Shown here: one piece after another, positions 14,122 to 21,303 of the stretch
How positions within the stretch are numbered: position 1 is the first letter of the stretch
Layout of the letters: every line of letters begins with the position of its first letter
Assembly: GCA_964576715.1 (NCBI GenBank)
Contig: CAZNWE010000065.1
Span: forward strand, 1 to 24,108
Direction of reading: 5' to 3'
DNA: 24,108 nucleotides
Source of the DNA: SLRI01 sp964576715
GTDB taxonomy: Bacteria; Pseudomonadota; Alphaproteobacteria; Geminicoccales; Geminicoccaceae
Program-made: the position numbers and the translations under genes
Notes under the pieces: generated by a model
Told to the model about the DNA's origin: nothing
Databases searched by the model: none
Seen by the model: the letters and a program-made list of their open reading frames with translations, nothing else

Positions 14122-16043
14122 TGCTGGGGGTCTGCTACTATCCGGAGCATTGGCCCGAGGCGCTGTGGGCCGAGGATGCGAGGCGGATGCGCGAGTTCGG
14201 CATCGCCTGGGTCAGAATTGGCGAGTTCGCCTGGAGCCGGATCGAGCCCGCCCGCGACGACTGGCGCTTCGACTGGCTCGACCGGGCGGTCGACACGCTG
14301 GCGGGAGCCGGCCTGCAGATCGTCATGTGCACGCCGACCGCGACCCCGCCCAAGTGGCTGGTCGACGAGCGGCCGGCGATTCTGCCCTTCGATGCCGCGG
14401 AGCAGCCGCGGCGGTTCGGCTCACGCCGGCACTACTGCTTCTCTTCGCCGGCCTTCGCCGCGGAGGCGGCCAGGATCAGCGAGGTGGTGGCGCGCCGCTA
14501 CGGCAGCCACCCGGCGGTCCATGCCTGGCAGCTCGACAACGAGTATGGCTGCCACGACACCGTGCTCTCCTACTCGCCGGCCGCCAAGGCTCGGTTTCGC
14601 GCGTGGCTGGAGGCGCGGTTCGGGTCGATCGCGGCCTTGAACGAGGCCTGGGGGACGGTGTTCTGGTCGCAGGACTACCGGCATTTCGGCGAGATCGACC
14701 CGCCGAACCTGACGGTCGCCGAGGCCAACCCGGCGCATCGCCTGGACTGGCGACGCTTCGCCTCGGACGAGGTGGTCCGCTTCAATGCCGAGCAGGCGGC
14801 GATCGTCCGGGCGCATAGTCCGGGACGGCGGGTGACCCACAATTTCATGGGCTTCTTCAGCGACTTCGCCCACCAGCCGGTGGCCGCGGATCTCGATTTC
14901 GCCAGCTGGGACAGCTATCCCCTCGGCTTCACCGACCAGCGCATGCCCTGGCTCACGCCGGAGGAACGGCGGCGCTATGCGCGGACGGGACATCCCGACG
15001 TCGCGGCCTTTCACCACGACCTCTACCGCGGCATCAGCCCGGACGGCTCGTTCTGGGTGATGGAGCAGCAGCCGGGGCCGGTGAACTGGGCGCCGCACAA
15101 CCCGGCACCGGCCAAAGGCATGGTCAGGCTCTGGACGCTGGAGGCCATGGCGCACGGGGCCGAGGTCGTCAGCTATTTCCGCTGGCGGCAGGCACCGATG
15201 GCGCAAGAGCAGTGTCACGCCGGGCTCAACCGGCCGGATGGTGCGCTCGACCAGGGTGGCGAGGAGGCGGCCGTTGCGGCGCGCGAGATCGCCGCCCTCG
15301 GGCTGGCGGCGCAACCGACGCGGCAGGCCCCGGTAGCACTCGTCTTCGACGAGGCGGCGCACTGGGCCCTGTCGATCCAGCCGCAGGGGGCCGGGTTCGA
15401 CTACTGGGCGCTGGTCTTCGCGTTCTACACTGCCTTGCGCCGGCTCGGGCTCGATGTCGACATCAAGCGACCGGGGCAGCCGCTCGACGGCTACCGGCTG
15501 GTCGTCGCACCCAGCCTGCCGATCCTCGAGGAGCCGGCCTTGGCGGCACTGGAGGCGACCGGGGCCAGGCTGGTGATCGGGCCGCGCACCGGCTCCCGCG
15601 ATCGCCACCATCGCATCCCGGATGGCCTCGCCCCCGGGCCGTTGCAGCGGCTGTTGCCGCTCCAGGTGACCCGGGTCGAGAGCCTGCCGGCCGTACTCGA
15701 GGACCGGCTGACCTGGCGCAATCACGCTTTTCCGGTCGTTGTCTGGCGCGAGCGGATCGAGAGCCGTCTGCTGCCGGAAGCCCGGTTCGCCGATGGCGAG
15801 GGGGCGGTCTTTCGCCTCGGGCCCGCGAGCTATCTCGGGTTCTGGCCGAGCACCGAGTTTCTTCTGGCCTATCTCGCCGCCGAGTGCGACGCCACAGGCC
15901 TCTCGACCACTGATCTCGGACCGCATCTGCGTACGCGACGGCGCGGCGCCCTCACCTTCACTTTCAACCGCGGGCCCGACGCCGTGCGGCTCGGCGACGG
16001 GGCGACGCTGGCCCCGGCCGGTGTCGCCTGGCGGCACGACTGA
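14121..16043 (+). CDS. Beta-galactosidase, GH42 family
   Basis: A 640-residue cytoplasmic enzyme that hydrolyses terminal beta-galactosides, typically short galacto-oligosaccharides. The TIM barrel (about 1-370) starts GVCYYPEHWPEALWAEDARRM. The acid/base is Glu141 in LDNEYGCHDT and the nucleophile is Glu315 in VMEQQPGPVNWAP. The trimerisation domain starts near residue 403 (APVALVFDEAAHWA), and a small C-terminal beta domain follows. Of the four zinc-binding cysteines known in the Thermus A4 enzyme, only Cys106 is kept; positions 150, 152 and 155 are Ser, Ser and Ala. The ATG at 14121 overlaps the GH36 stop by one base; the preceding GTG is possible but unneeded. Last clear gene of the galactoside operon. 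Confidence 0.94.
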   Translation: MLGVCYYPEHWPEALWAEDARRMREFGIAWVRIGEFAWSRIEPARDDWRFDWLDRAVDTLAGAGLQIVMCTPTATPPKWLVDERPAILPFDAAEQPRRFGSRRHYCFSSPAFAAEAARISEVVARRYGSHPAVHAWQLDNEYGCHDTVLSYSPAAKARFRAWLEARFGSIAALNEAWGTVFWSQDYRHFGEIDPPNLTVAEANPAHRLDWRRFASDEVVRFNAEQAAIVRAHSPGRRVTHNFMGFFSDFAHQPVAADLDFASWDSYPLGFTDQRMPWLTPEERRRYARTGHPDVAAFHHDLYRGISPDGSFWVMEQQPGPVNWAPHNPAPAKGMVRLWTLEAMAHGAEVVSYFRWRQAPMAQEQCHAGLNRPDGALDQGGEEAAVAAREIAALGLAAQPTRQAPVALVFDEAAHWALSIQPQGAGFDYWALVFAFYTALRRLGLDVDIKRPGQPLDGYRLVVAPSLPILEEPALAALEATGARLVIGPRTGSRDRHHRIPDGLAPGPLQRLLPLQVTRVESLPAVLEDRLTWRNHAFPVVVWRERIESRLLPEARFADGEGAVFRLGPASYLGFWPSTEFLLAYLAAECDATGLSTTDLGPHLRTRRRGALTFTFNRGPDAVRLGDGATLAPAGVAWRHD

Positions 16044-16119
16044 AGGGCTGTGCATGGCCTTCGGTCCGACCGTGCGCTAGGCAGGTGTCACCAGGGTCGA
16101 GGGGGAGGATGGCGACGGC

Positions 16120-17346
16120 ATGGCGGAAGACGGCAACAACGACGAGCCGGGTCAGGGCGGGCCGCTTCGTGGTGTTCGCGTGCTCGACCTCACCAATGTC
16201 CTGGCCGGGCCGTTCTGCTGCCACCAGCTGGCGCATCTCGGGGCCGAGGTGATCAAGGTCGAGGCCCCCGGCCGCGGCGACCTCGCCCGGCAGCTCGGCG
16301 CCGACGCCGCGCTCAACGAGCGGCTGATGGGCGTCTCGTTCCTGGCCCAGAATGCCGGCAAGAAATCCTTGACCCTCAACCTCAAAGACGCCCGCGGCAA
16401 GGCGCTCTTCAAGCAGTTGGTGGCGACGGCCGATGTGTTGGTCGAGAACTTCCGGCCGGGGGTCATGGACCGGCTCGGCCTCGGCTGGCCGGTCTTGAGC
16501 GCTGTCAACCCGCGGCTCGTCTACTGCGCCATCTCGGGCTTTGGACAGGACGGCCCCTGGATCCACCGGCCCGCCTACGACCAGATCATCCAGGGCGTGT
16601 CCGGGGTGATGGCGATCACCGGTGATGCCGCGACCGCACCGTTGCGCGTCGGCTACCCGATCGCCGACACGATCGGCGGCATGACGGCGGCCTTCGCCAT
16701 TTCGGCGGCCCTCAACGACCGCGCCAACGGGGCCTTTATCGACGTCTCGATGCTCGAAGCGGTGCTCGCCACCATGGGCTGGGCGGTTTCCAACTGGCTG
16801 ATCGCCGGGCTCGCACCGACACCGCAGGGCAACGAGAACCCGACCTCGGCCCCCTCCGGTACCTTCATGGCGGCCGATGGACCGCTCAACATCGCCGCCA
16901 ACAAGGACGAGCAGTGGGTGCTCCTGGCCCGCCATCTCGGCCGCGCCGATCTCCTCGGCCACGCCGACTACGCCAGCCGCGAGGCCCGCAAGGCGAACCG
17001 CTTGGCCCTCAAGGCCGAACTCGAGGCGGCACTCGCCAGCAAGCCCGCCCGGGTCTGGGCGCGCGAGCTCAACCGCCTCGGTGTCCCGGCCGGTGCCGTG
17101 CTCGACGTTCCCGAGATCCTCGCACACGCGGTGATCCAGGATCGCGGCATGCTCGCCACCTACCCGGACGTGCCCGGGGTCGGGCGTGACGTCACGGTGG
17201 TGCGCACCGGCATCAAGCTCGACGGCAGCGCCCCGGCGGTCGCCGCGCCGCCGCCCGAACTCGGCACGCACACGACCGAGATCCTGGGCACGCTCGGCCT
17301 CGACGCCGAGGCCATCGCGGCACTGCGTGCAGATGGGGTGATTTGA
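16120..17346 (+). CDS. CaiB/BaiF-type (class III) CoA-transferase
   Basis: A 408-residue enzyme that moves CoA between a CoA thioester and a free carboxylic acid. Family features are LRGVRVLDLTNVLAGPF near residues 16-32, HLGAEVIKVEAPGRGD, NAGKKSLTLNLKD, LVENFRPGVMDRLGLGW (107-123), ISGFGQDGPW and PAYDQIIQG, in which Asp154 aligns with the catalytic Asp169 of formyl-CoA transferase. The ATG at 16120 follows a GGGGAGG 12 nt upstream, a long spacing; an earlier ATG at 16109 is out of frame. It lies 76 bp after the beta-galactosidase and 106 bp before tctC. Association with the Tct importer and citryl-CoA-lyase-like gene suggests that it activates the imported polycarboxylate. Donor and acceptor cannot be read from sequence. 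Confidence 0.92.
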   Translation: MAEDGNNDEPGQGGPLRGVRVLDLTNVLAGPFCCHQLAHLGAEVIKVEAPGRGDLARQLGADAALNERLMGVSFLAQNAGKKSLTLNLKDARGKALFKQLVATADVLVENFRPGVMDRLGLGWPVLSAVNPRLVYCAISGFGQDGPWIHRPAYDQIIQGVSGVMAITGDAATAPLRVGYPIADTIGGMTAAFAISAALNDRANGAFIDVSMLEAVLATMGWAVSNWLIAGLAPTPQGNENPTSAPSGTFMAADGPLNIAANKDEQWVLLARHLGRADLLGHADYASREARKANRLALKAELEAALASKPARVWARELNRLGVPAGAVLDVPEILAHAVIQDRGMLATYPDVPGVGRDVTVVRTGIKLDGSAPAVAAPPPELGTHTTEILGTLGLDAEAIAALRADGVI

Positions 17347-17363
17347 TGTGCATCACCCTTTTC
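17336..17363 (+). terminator. Intrinsic-terminator-like hairpin after the CoA-transferase gene
   Basis: GGGTGAT (17336-17342) pairs perfectly with ATCACCC (17352-17358) across a 9-nt loop and is followed at once by TTTTC. The left arm covers the last codons of the CoA-transferase. It may end that transcript or attenuate readthrough into tctC. Confidence 0.42.
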
Positions 17364-17372
17364 GCCGCGGAT

Positions 17373-17429
17373 GTGTTGTGTCAGGGTCATGACGAGATGG
17401 TGCCGGCGCCAGGCTGGCCACCACAACAC
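17373..17429 (+). promoter_or_regulatory. Inverted repeat in the tctC leader
   Basis: GTGTTGTG (17373-17380) and CACAACAC (17422-17429) are perfect reverse complements 41 nt apart, just before the tctC ribosome-binding site (AGGGAGA near 17440). A near-palindrome, TGGTGCCGGCGCCA, lies between them. It could be an RNA stem that influences tctC expression or paired operator half-sites. No regulator gene is adjacent. Confidence 0.22.
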
Positions 17430-17452
17430 TTGGTTCGATCAGGGAGACGAAA

Positions 17453-18433
17453 ATGAACACTTTCCGGTGCCATCGCCGTGGTCTCGCTGCGCTTGTCGCG
17501 GCCACGCTTCTGGCGGCCGGCTCGGCCGCGGCCGAGCCGCTGGTGGACAGCATCCACTTCCTGGTGCCGGGCGGTGCCGGCGGCGGCTGGGACGGGGCGG
17601 CGCGCGGCGTTGGCGAGGCGCTGACCAATGCCGAGATCATCGGCAATGCCAGCTTCGAGAACATGTCGGGCGGCGGTGGCGGCAAGGCCATGGTCTACAT
17701 GATCGACAATGCCCGCTCGAACCATGGCACGCTGATGGTCAACTCGACTCCGATGATCATCCGCGGGCTCAACGGCGAGGTGCAGCAGACCTTCCGCGAC
17801 ATGACGCCGGTCGCCGGCGTGCTCGCCGACTACGCCGCTCTCGTCACCCACAAGACCAGCGACATCCAGAGCTTCGCGGCGTTCCTCGAGGCGTACCAGG
17901 CCAATCCCAACGCGGTCGCCGTTGGCGGCGGCTCGGTGCCGGGCGGCATGGATCATCTGGTGGCGTCGCTGGTCCTGCAGGCGGCTGGCCTCGAGCCGCT
18001 GGCGGTCAAGTACATCCCCTACGATGCCGGCGGTGCCGCGATGGCGGCCCTGCTCTCGGGCGAGATCGCGGCGCTGTCGACCGGCTTCTCCGAGGCGATC
18101 GAGCTCGCCGAGGCCGGCGAGGTCACGATTATCGGCGTCACCTCGCGCGAACCCGTGCCCGACTACCCGGACGTGCCGACCTTCGCCGGCATGGGCTACG
18201 ACATGGAGTTCGTGAACTGGCGTGGCTTCTTCGGCGTGCCGGGCCTGCCCGAGGAAGAGCGCCAGCGGTTCGAGGCGGCTCTCGAGGCGATGAAGGGCAC
18301 CGCTGCCTGGGAGGAGGTGCGCTCGCGCAACGGCTGGTCCGACATCCACTACAGCGGCGACGACTTCACCGCTTTTTTGGAGGCACAGGAAGCGGAGATG
18401 CAGGCGCTGATGACCGAGCTCGGCTTTCTTTGA
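17453..18433 (+). CDS. tctC: Tripartite tricarboxylate transporter receptor (TctC/Bug family)
   Basis: A 326-residue periplasmic solute receptor. The signal peptide has a basic n-region (RCHRRG), a hydrophobic core and GSAAA-E cleavage after residue 27. The mature protein has the Bug-fold hallmarks VPGGAGGGWDGAARGVGEAL, ENMSGGGGGKAM, NPNAVAVGGGSVPGGMDHL, VKYIPYDAGGAAMAALLSGEIAAL and the final PGLPEEERQRFEAALEAM. Bug receptors bind carboxylates such as citrate, tricarballylate and aromatic acids. ATG 17453 has AGGGAG upstream. It heads the transporter genes; tctB follows after a 64-bp gap with a strong hairpin. The neighbouring CoA-transferase and lyase suggest a citrate-like ligand, by inference. 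Confidence 0.92.
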   Translation: MNTFRCHRRGLAALVAATLLAAGSAAAEPLVDSIHFLVPGGAGGGWDGAARGVGEALTNAEIIGNASFENMSGGGGGKAMVYMIDNARSNHGTLMVNSTPMIIRGLNGEVQQTFRDMTPVAGVLADYAALVTHKTSDIQSFAAFLEAYQANPNAVAVGGGSVPGGMDHLVASLVLQAAGLEPLAVKYIPYDAGGAAMAALLSGEIAALSTGFSEAIELAEAGEVTIIGVTSREPVPDYPDVPTFAGMGYDMEFVNWRGFFGVPGLPEEERQRFEAALEAMKGTAAWEEVRSRNGWSDIHYSGDDFTAFLEAQEAEMQALMTELGFL

Positions 18434-18438
18434 GCCTC

Positions 18439-18474
18439 GTGGCCGCGCGCCGGGCGATCTCGCCGCGCGGCCAC
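18439..18474 (+). repeat. Strong intercistronic hairpin between tctC and tctB
   Basis: GTGGCCGCGCG (18439-18449) is the perfect reverse complement of CGCGCGGCCAC (18464-18474). This gives an 11-bp, almost all-GC stem with a 14-nt loop, beginning five bases after the tctC stop. There is no T-run, so it is more likely an mRNA-stabilising or partially attenuating element that raises receptor output over the membrane subunits. Confidence 0.55.
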
Positions 18475-18497
18475 CGCCGACATCGGGGAAGCGACGC

Positions 18498-18989
18498 ATG
18501 GCCCTCGACCGCTGGATCGCGCTCGCTCTTCTGGCGATCTGCCTCGCCTACGGCTACACCGCCTGGTTCGCCATGGATGCCGCCCTGCCGCCCTTCATGC
18601 AGCGCAACCCGGTCTGGCCGAGCACCTTTCCCAAGGTGCTGTCGATCGCCGGTGCCCTGACCGCGCTCTTCATTCTCCTCGGCAAGAGCGAGCCCGAGGA
18701 GTCAGGCTCCGGCAACCTCGACTACCGCCGGCTGCCCGACTACAAGCTCGGCCAGGCGCTGCTGCTCGTCGGCCTGATGCTCGCCTACGCCTTGCTGTTG
18801 CGGCCCCTGGGCTTTCTCGCCTCGACCATGCTCTTCGTCGTGCTCGCCGCGATGACGCTCGGCGAGCGCAAGCTGCATGTGCTGCTGCCGGTGGCGCTGC
18901 TCGCCGCGCTGGCGATCTGGTGGCTGGTGCAGGAGGTCCTCGGCATTTTTCTCAGGCCGCTGCCCGGCTTTCTGGCCGGCGTCTGGTAG
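18498..18989 (+). CDS. tctB: Tripartite tricarboxylate transporter small membrane subunit (TctB)
   Basis: A 163-residue inner-membrane protein with four or five hydrophobic helices: about 5-24 (WIALALLAICLAYGYTAWF), 43-62, 83-122 (two spans around RPLGFL) and 128-150. This matches the poorly conserved TctB family. The motif FPKVL near residue 44 and RPLGFLAST are typical of it. ATG 18498 has GGGGAA upstream. It lies between tctC and tctA; 13 bp separate its TAG from the tctA ATG. TctB has no known catalytic role and is needed with TctA for sodium- or proton-driven uptake. Confidence 0.9.
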   Translation: MALDRWIALALLAICLAYGYTAWFAMDAALPPFMQRNPVWPSTFPKVLSIAGALTALFILLGKSEPEESGSGNLDYRRLPDYKLGQALLLVGLMLAYALLLRPLGFLASTMLFVVLAAMTLGERKLHVLLPVALLAALAIWWLVQEVLGIFLRPLPGFLAGVW

Positions 18990-19002
18990 AGGGGAGGCGG
19001 CG

Positions 19003-20511
19003 ATGCTCGACGGCATCTGGCAAGGCTTGGCGACGGCGCTGTCGGTGACCAACCTCGCCATGGTGATCGGCGGCTGCATGATCGGCACGCTGATCGGCAT
19101 GCTGCCGGGGCTCGGGCCGATGTCGATCATCGCCATCATGATCCCCATCGCGATCACCATCGGCGACCCGTCGAGTGCGCTGATCCTGCTCGCCGGGGTG
19201 TATTACGGCGCGATCTTCGGCGGCTCGACCTCTTCGATCCTGATCAACGCGCCAGGCGTCGCCTCGACCGTGGCATCGAGCTTCGATGGCTACCCCCTCG
19301 CCCGCTCGGGCCAGGCCGGCAAGGCGCTCACCGTGGCGGCGATCGCCTCGTTCGCCGGCGGCACGATCGGCACCATTCTGTTGATGATCTTCGCCCCGGC
19401 GCTCTCCTCGGTGGCCCTGCTGTTCCACTCGGCCGAGTACTTCGCCCTGATGGTGCTCGGCCTTTCGGCGATCGCCGCCTTCGCCGGCGCCGGCCATGTC
19501 GGCAAGGCGTTGATGATGACGATCCTCGGGCTGATCATGGCGACCGTCGGCGAGGCCGCCCTCTTCAATGCCGCGCGCTTCACCGGCGGGCTCATGGACC
19601 TGCAGTCCGGCTTCGGCTTCATCACGCTCGCCATGGCGATGTTCGCCCTGCCGGAAGCGCTCTATCTCGTTCTCGACCCGAAACGTTCGCGGCAACAAGG
19701 CGAGCAGGGCGGCGAGATCGGACGCCTGCGGATCAGCCGCGACGAGGCGCGGTCGATCGCCCCGGTGATCGGCCGGCAGTCGGCGCAGGGCTTCTTCATC
19801 GGCGTGCTGCCGGGAGCCGGTGCCACGATCGCCTCGTTCCTCGGCTACGCGGTCGAGCGGAATCTCGCCTCGGATGCCGAGCGTGCGCAGTTCGGCAAGG
19901 GGTCGATCAAGGGCCTCGCCGCGCCCGAGGCCGCCAACAACGCCGCCTGCTCGGGCTCCTTCGTGCCGCTCTTGACCCTCGGCATCCCGGGCTCGGGGAC
20001 CACGGCCATCCTCCTCGGGGCGCTGCTCTCGCTCAACGTGTCGCCCGGGCCCCGGTTGATGATCGACCAGCCGGCGATCTTCTGGAGCGTCATCATCTCG
20101 ATGTATCTCGGCAATCTGGTGCTGTTGACGCTCAACCTGCCGCTCATCCCCTACATCGCCAAGCTGCTCGCCATTCCGCGCAACTACCTCATTCCGTTCA
20201 TCCTCTTCTTCACCCTGATGGGTGCCTATATCGGCCAGAACAATGCGAGCGAGTTGCTGATCCTGGTCGGCCTCGGCGTGGTGGCCACGGTCTTCCGCTT
20301 CGCCAATTACCCCTTGGCCCCGCTCCTGATCGGCTTCATCCTGGGGCGCATGCTGGAGGATAACTTTGCCCGAGCGATGCAGCTCTATGACGGCTACAGC
20401 TTCATCTGGGAGCGGCCGATGACCCTGGGGCTTCTCTTGCTCGCGGCCCTGCTGCTGGCGCTGCCGACGCTGCGGGCCCGGCTTGCGCGGCAGAAGCCGG
20501 CGGCGGCTTGA
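19003..20511 (+). CDS. tctA: Tripartite tricarboxylate transporter large permease (TctA)
   Basis: A 502-residue permease with roughly 11-12 hydrophobic helices and the conserved TctA signatures: GMLPGLGP (32-39), YYGAIFGGSTSSILINAPG (ending at 85), FDGYPLARSGQAGKAL (94-109), GVLPGAGATIASFLGYAVERNL from 267 and GIPGSGTTAILLGAL from 327. The two inverted PG-containing motifs form the substrate path in this family. ATG 19003 follows GGGGAGG at ideal distance. The stop lies one base before the ATG of the citryl-CoA-lyase-like gene, a strong sign that transport and cleavage are co-expressed. The imported substrate is a carboxylate, but its identity is not determined. Confidence 0.95.
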   Translation: MLDGIWQGLATALSVTNLAMVIGGCMIGTLIGMLPGLGPMSIIAIMIPIAITIGDPSSALILLAGVYYGAIFGGSTSSILINAPGVASTVASSFDGYPLARSGQAGKALTVAAIASFAGGTIGTILLMIFAPALSSVALLFHSAEYFALMVLGLSAIAAFAGAGHVGKALMMTILGLIMATVGEAALFNAARFTGGLMDLQSGFGFITLAMAMFALPEALYLVLDPKRSRQQGEQGGEIGRLRISRDEARSIAPVIGRQSAQGFFIGVLPGAGATIASFLGYAVERNLASDAERAQFGKGSIKGLAAPEAANNAACSGSFVPLLTLGIPGSGTTAILLGALLSLNVSPGPRLMIDQPAIFWSVIISMYLGNLVLLTLNLPLIPYIAKLLAIPRNYLIPFILFFTLMGAYIGQNNASELLILVGLGVVATVFRFANYPLAPLLIGFILGRMLEDNFARAMQLYDGYSFIWERPMTLGLLLLAALLLALPTLRARLARQKPAAA

Positions 20512-20512
20512 G

Positions 20513-21301
20513 ATGAGCGACGTCGCCGATTGGTGGCGGACCGCCATCATCGACATGGCGCCAGGGCGGATCGCCATTCGCGGCCGACCGATCGAGACGC
20601 TGATCGGCAGCGTCAGCCTGCCACAAATGATCTGGCTGATGCTGCGCGGCGACCTGCCGTCCGCGGCCGAGGCAGCGCTGCTCGAGGCGGCGCTGGTGGC
20701 CGCCGTCGATCACGGGCCGCAGGCTCCCTCGATCGCCACCGCCCGGATGGCCGTCACTTGCGGCTTGCCGCTCAACAATGCCATGGCCTCGGCGGTCAAC
20801 ATGCTGGGCGACGTGCATGGCGGGGCGGGCGAACAGGCGGTCGCCCTCTATGCCGCGATCGCCGGGGCCGGCGGGCCGGCGGCGACCGCAGCGGTCCTGG
20901 CCGAGTGGCGGCGACAGCACGGCCGCTTCGTGCCGGGCTTCGGTCACCGCTTCCACAAGCCGGTGGACCCGCGTGCGCCGCGGCTCCTCGGCCTGGTCGA
21001 CGCGGCAGCCACGGCCGGCGTCGTCAACGGCGAGATGGCGGCGATCGGCCGGGCGATCGAGGCGGCGCTGGCCGCCGAGACCGGCCGGCCGGTGCCGATG
21101 AACATCGACGGGGCGACGGCGGTGATCTTTGCCGAGCTCGGCTTTCCCGCGCCCTTGGCGCGCGGCCTGTTCTGCCTGTCGCGCTCGGTCGGTATCCTCG
21201 CCCATGCCTACGAGCAGCTGCAGGAGGGCGGGCGCAACAAGGGGCCCACCCCACCCGGCTATCGCTGGACCTATGACGGGCCGCCGGTGCCCGGGCGTTG
21301 A
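20513..21301 (+). CDS. Citryl-CoA lyase-type, citrate-synthase-like protein
   Basis: A 262-residue relative of citrate synthase that lacks the N-terminal part of the full enzyme (about 430 residues). Catalytic residues are kept: His102 in DVHGGAGE (citrate synthase His274 position), His145 in GFGHRFHKPVDPRA (His320 position), Asp199 in MNIDGA (Asp375 position), and SRSVGILAHAYEQ with Arg224, His231 and Glu234. Stand-alone proteins of this size include the citryl-CoA lyase of Hydrogenobacter, which splits citryl-CoA to acetyl-CoA and oxaloacetate. The ATG at 20513 starts one base after the tctA stop. With the CoA-transferase upstream, cleavage of a citryl-CoA-like thioester is the best inference. 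Condensation, or use of another 3-hydroxy-3-carboxyacyl-CoA, is possible. Confidence 0.82.
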   Translation: MSDVADWWRTAIIDMAPGRIAIRGRPIETLIGSVSLPQMIWLMLRGDLPSAAEAALLEAALVAAVDHGPQAPSIATARMAVTCGLPLNNAMASAVNMLGDVHGGAGEQAVALYAAIAGAGGPAATAAVLAEWRRQHGRFVPGFGHRFHKPVDPRAPRLLGLVDAAATAGVVNGEMAAIGRAIEAALAAETGRPVPMNIDGATAVIFAELGFPAPLARGLFCLSRSVGILAHAYEQLQEGGRNKGPTPPGYRWTYDGPPVPGR

Positions 21302-21303
21302 GC

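Noticed and set aside
14421..16055. Minus-strand frame opposite the beta-galactosidase gene (544 codons)
   Set aside because: No domain or plausible ribosome-binding site was seen; the GH42 frame explains the region.
16054..16080. Eight-codon mini-frame (MAFGPTVR) with GAAGGG in front, between the beta-galactosidase and CoA-transferase genes
   Set aside because: It has no run of regulatory codons and no attenuator structure linked to it; such short frames arise by chance.
18952..20577. Long open frame on the minus strand opposite tctA (about 540 codons)
   Set aside because: It is rich in Arg, Gly, Glu and His with no motif, while the plus strand encodes a complete TctA with all signatures. 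Long antisense frames are expected at this GC content.
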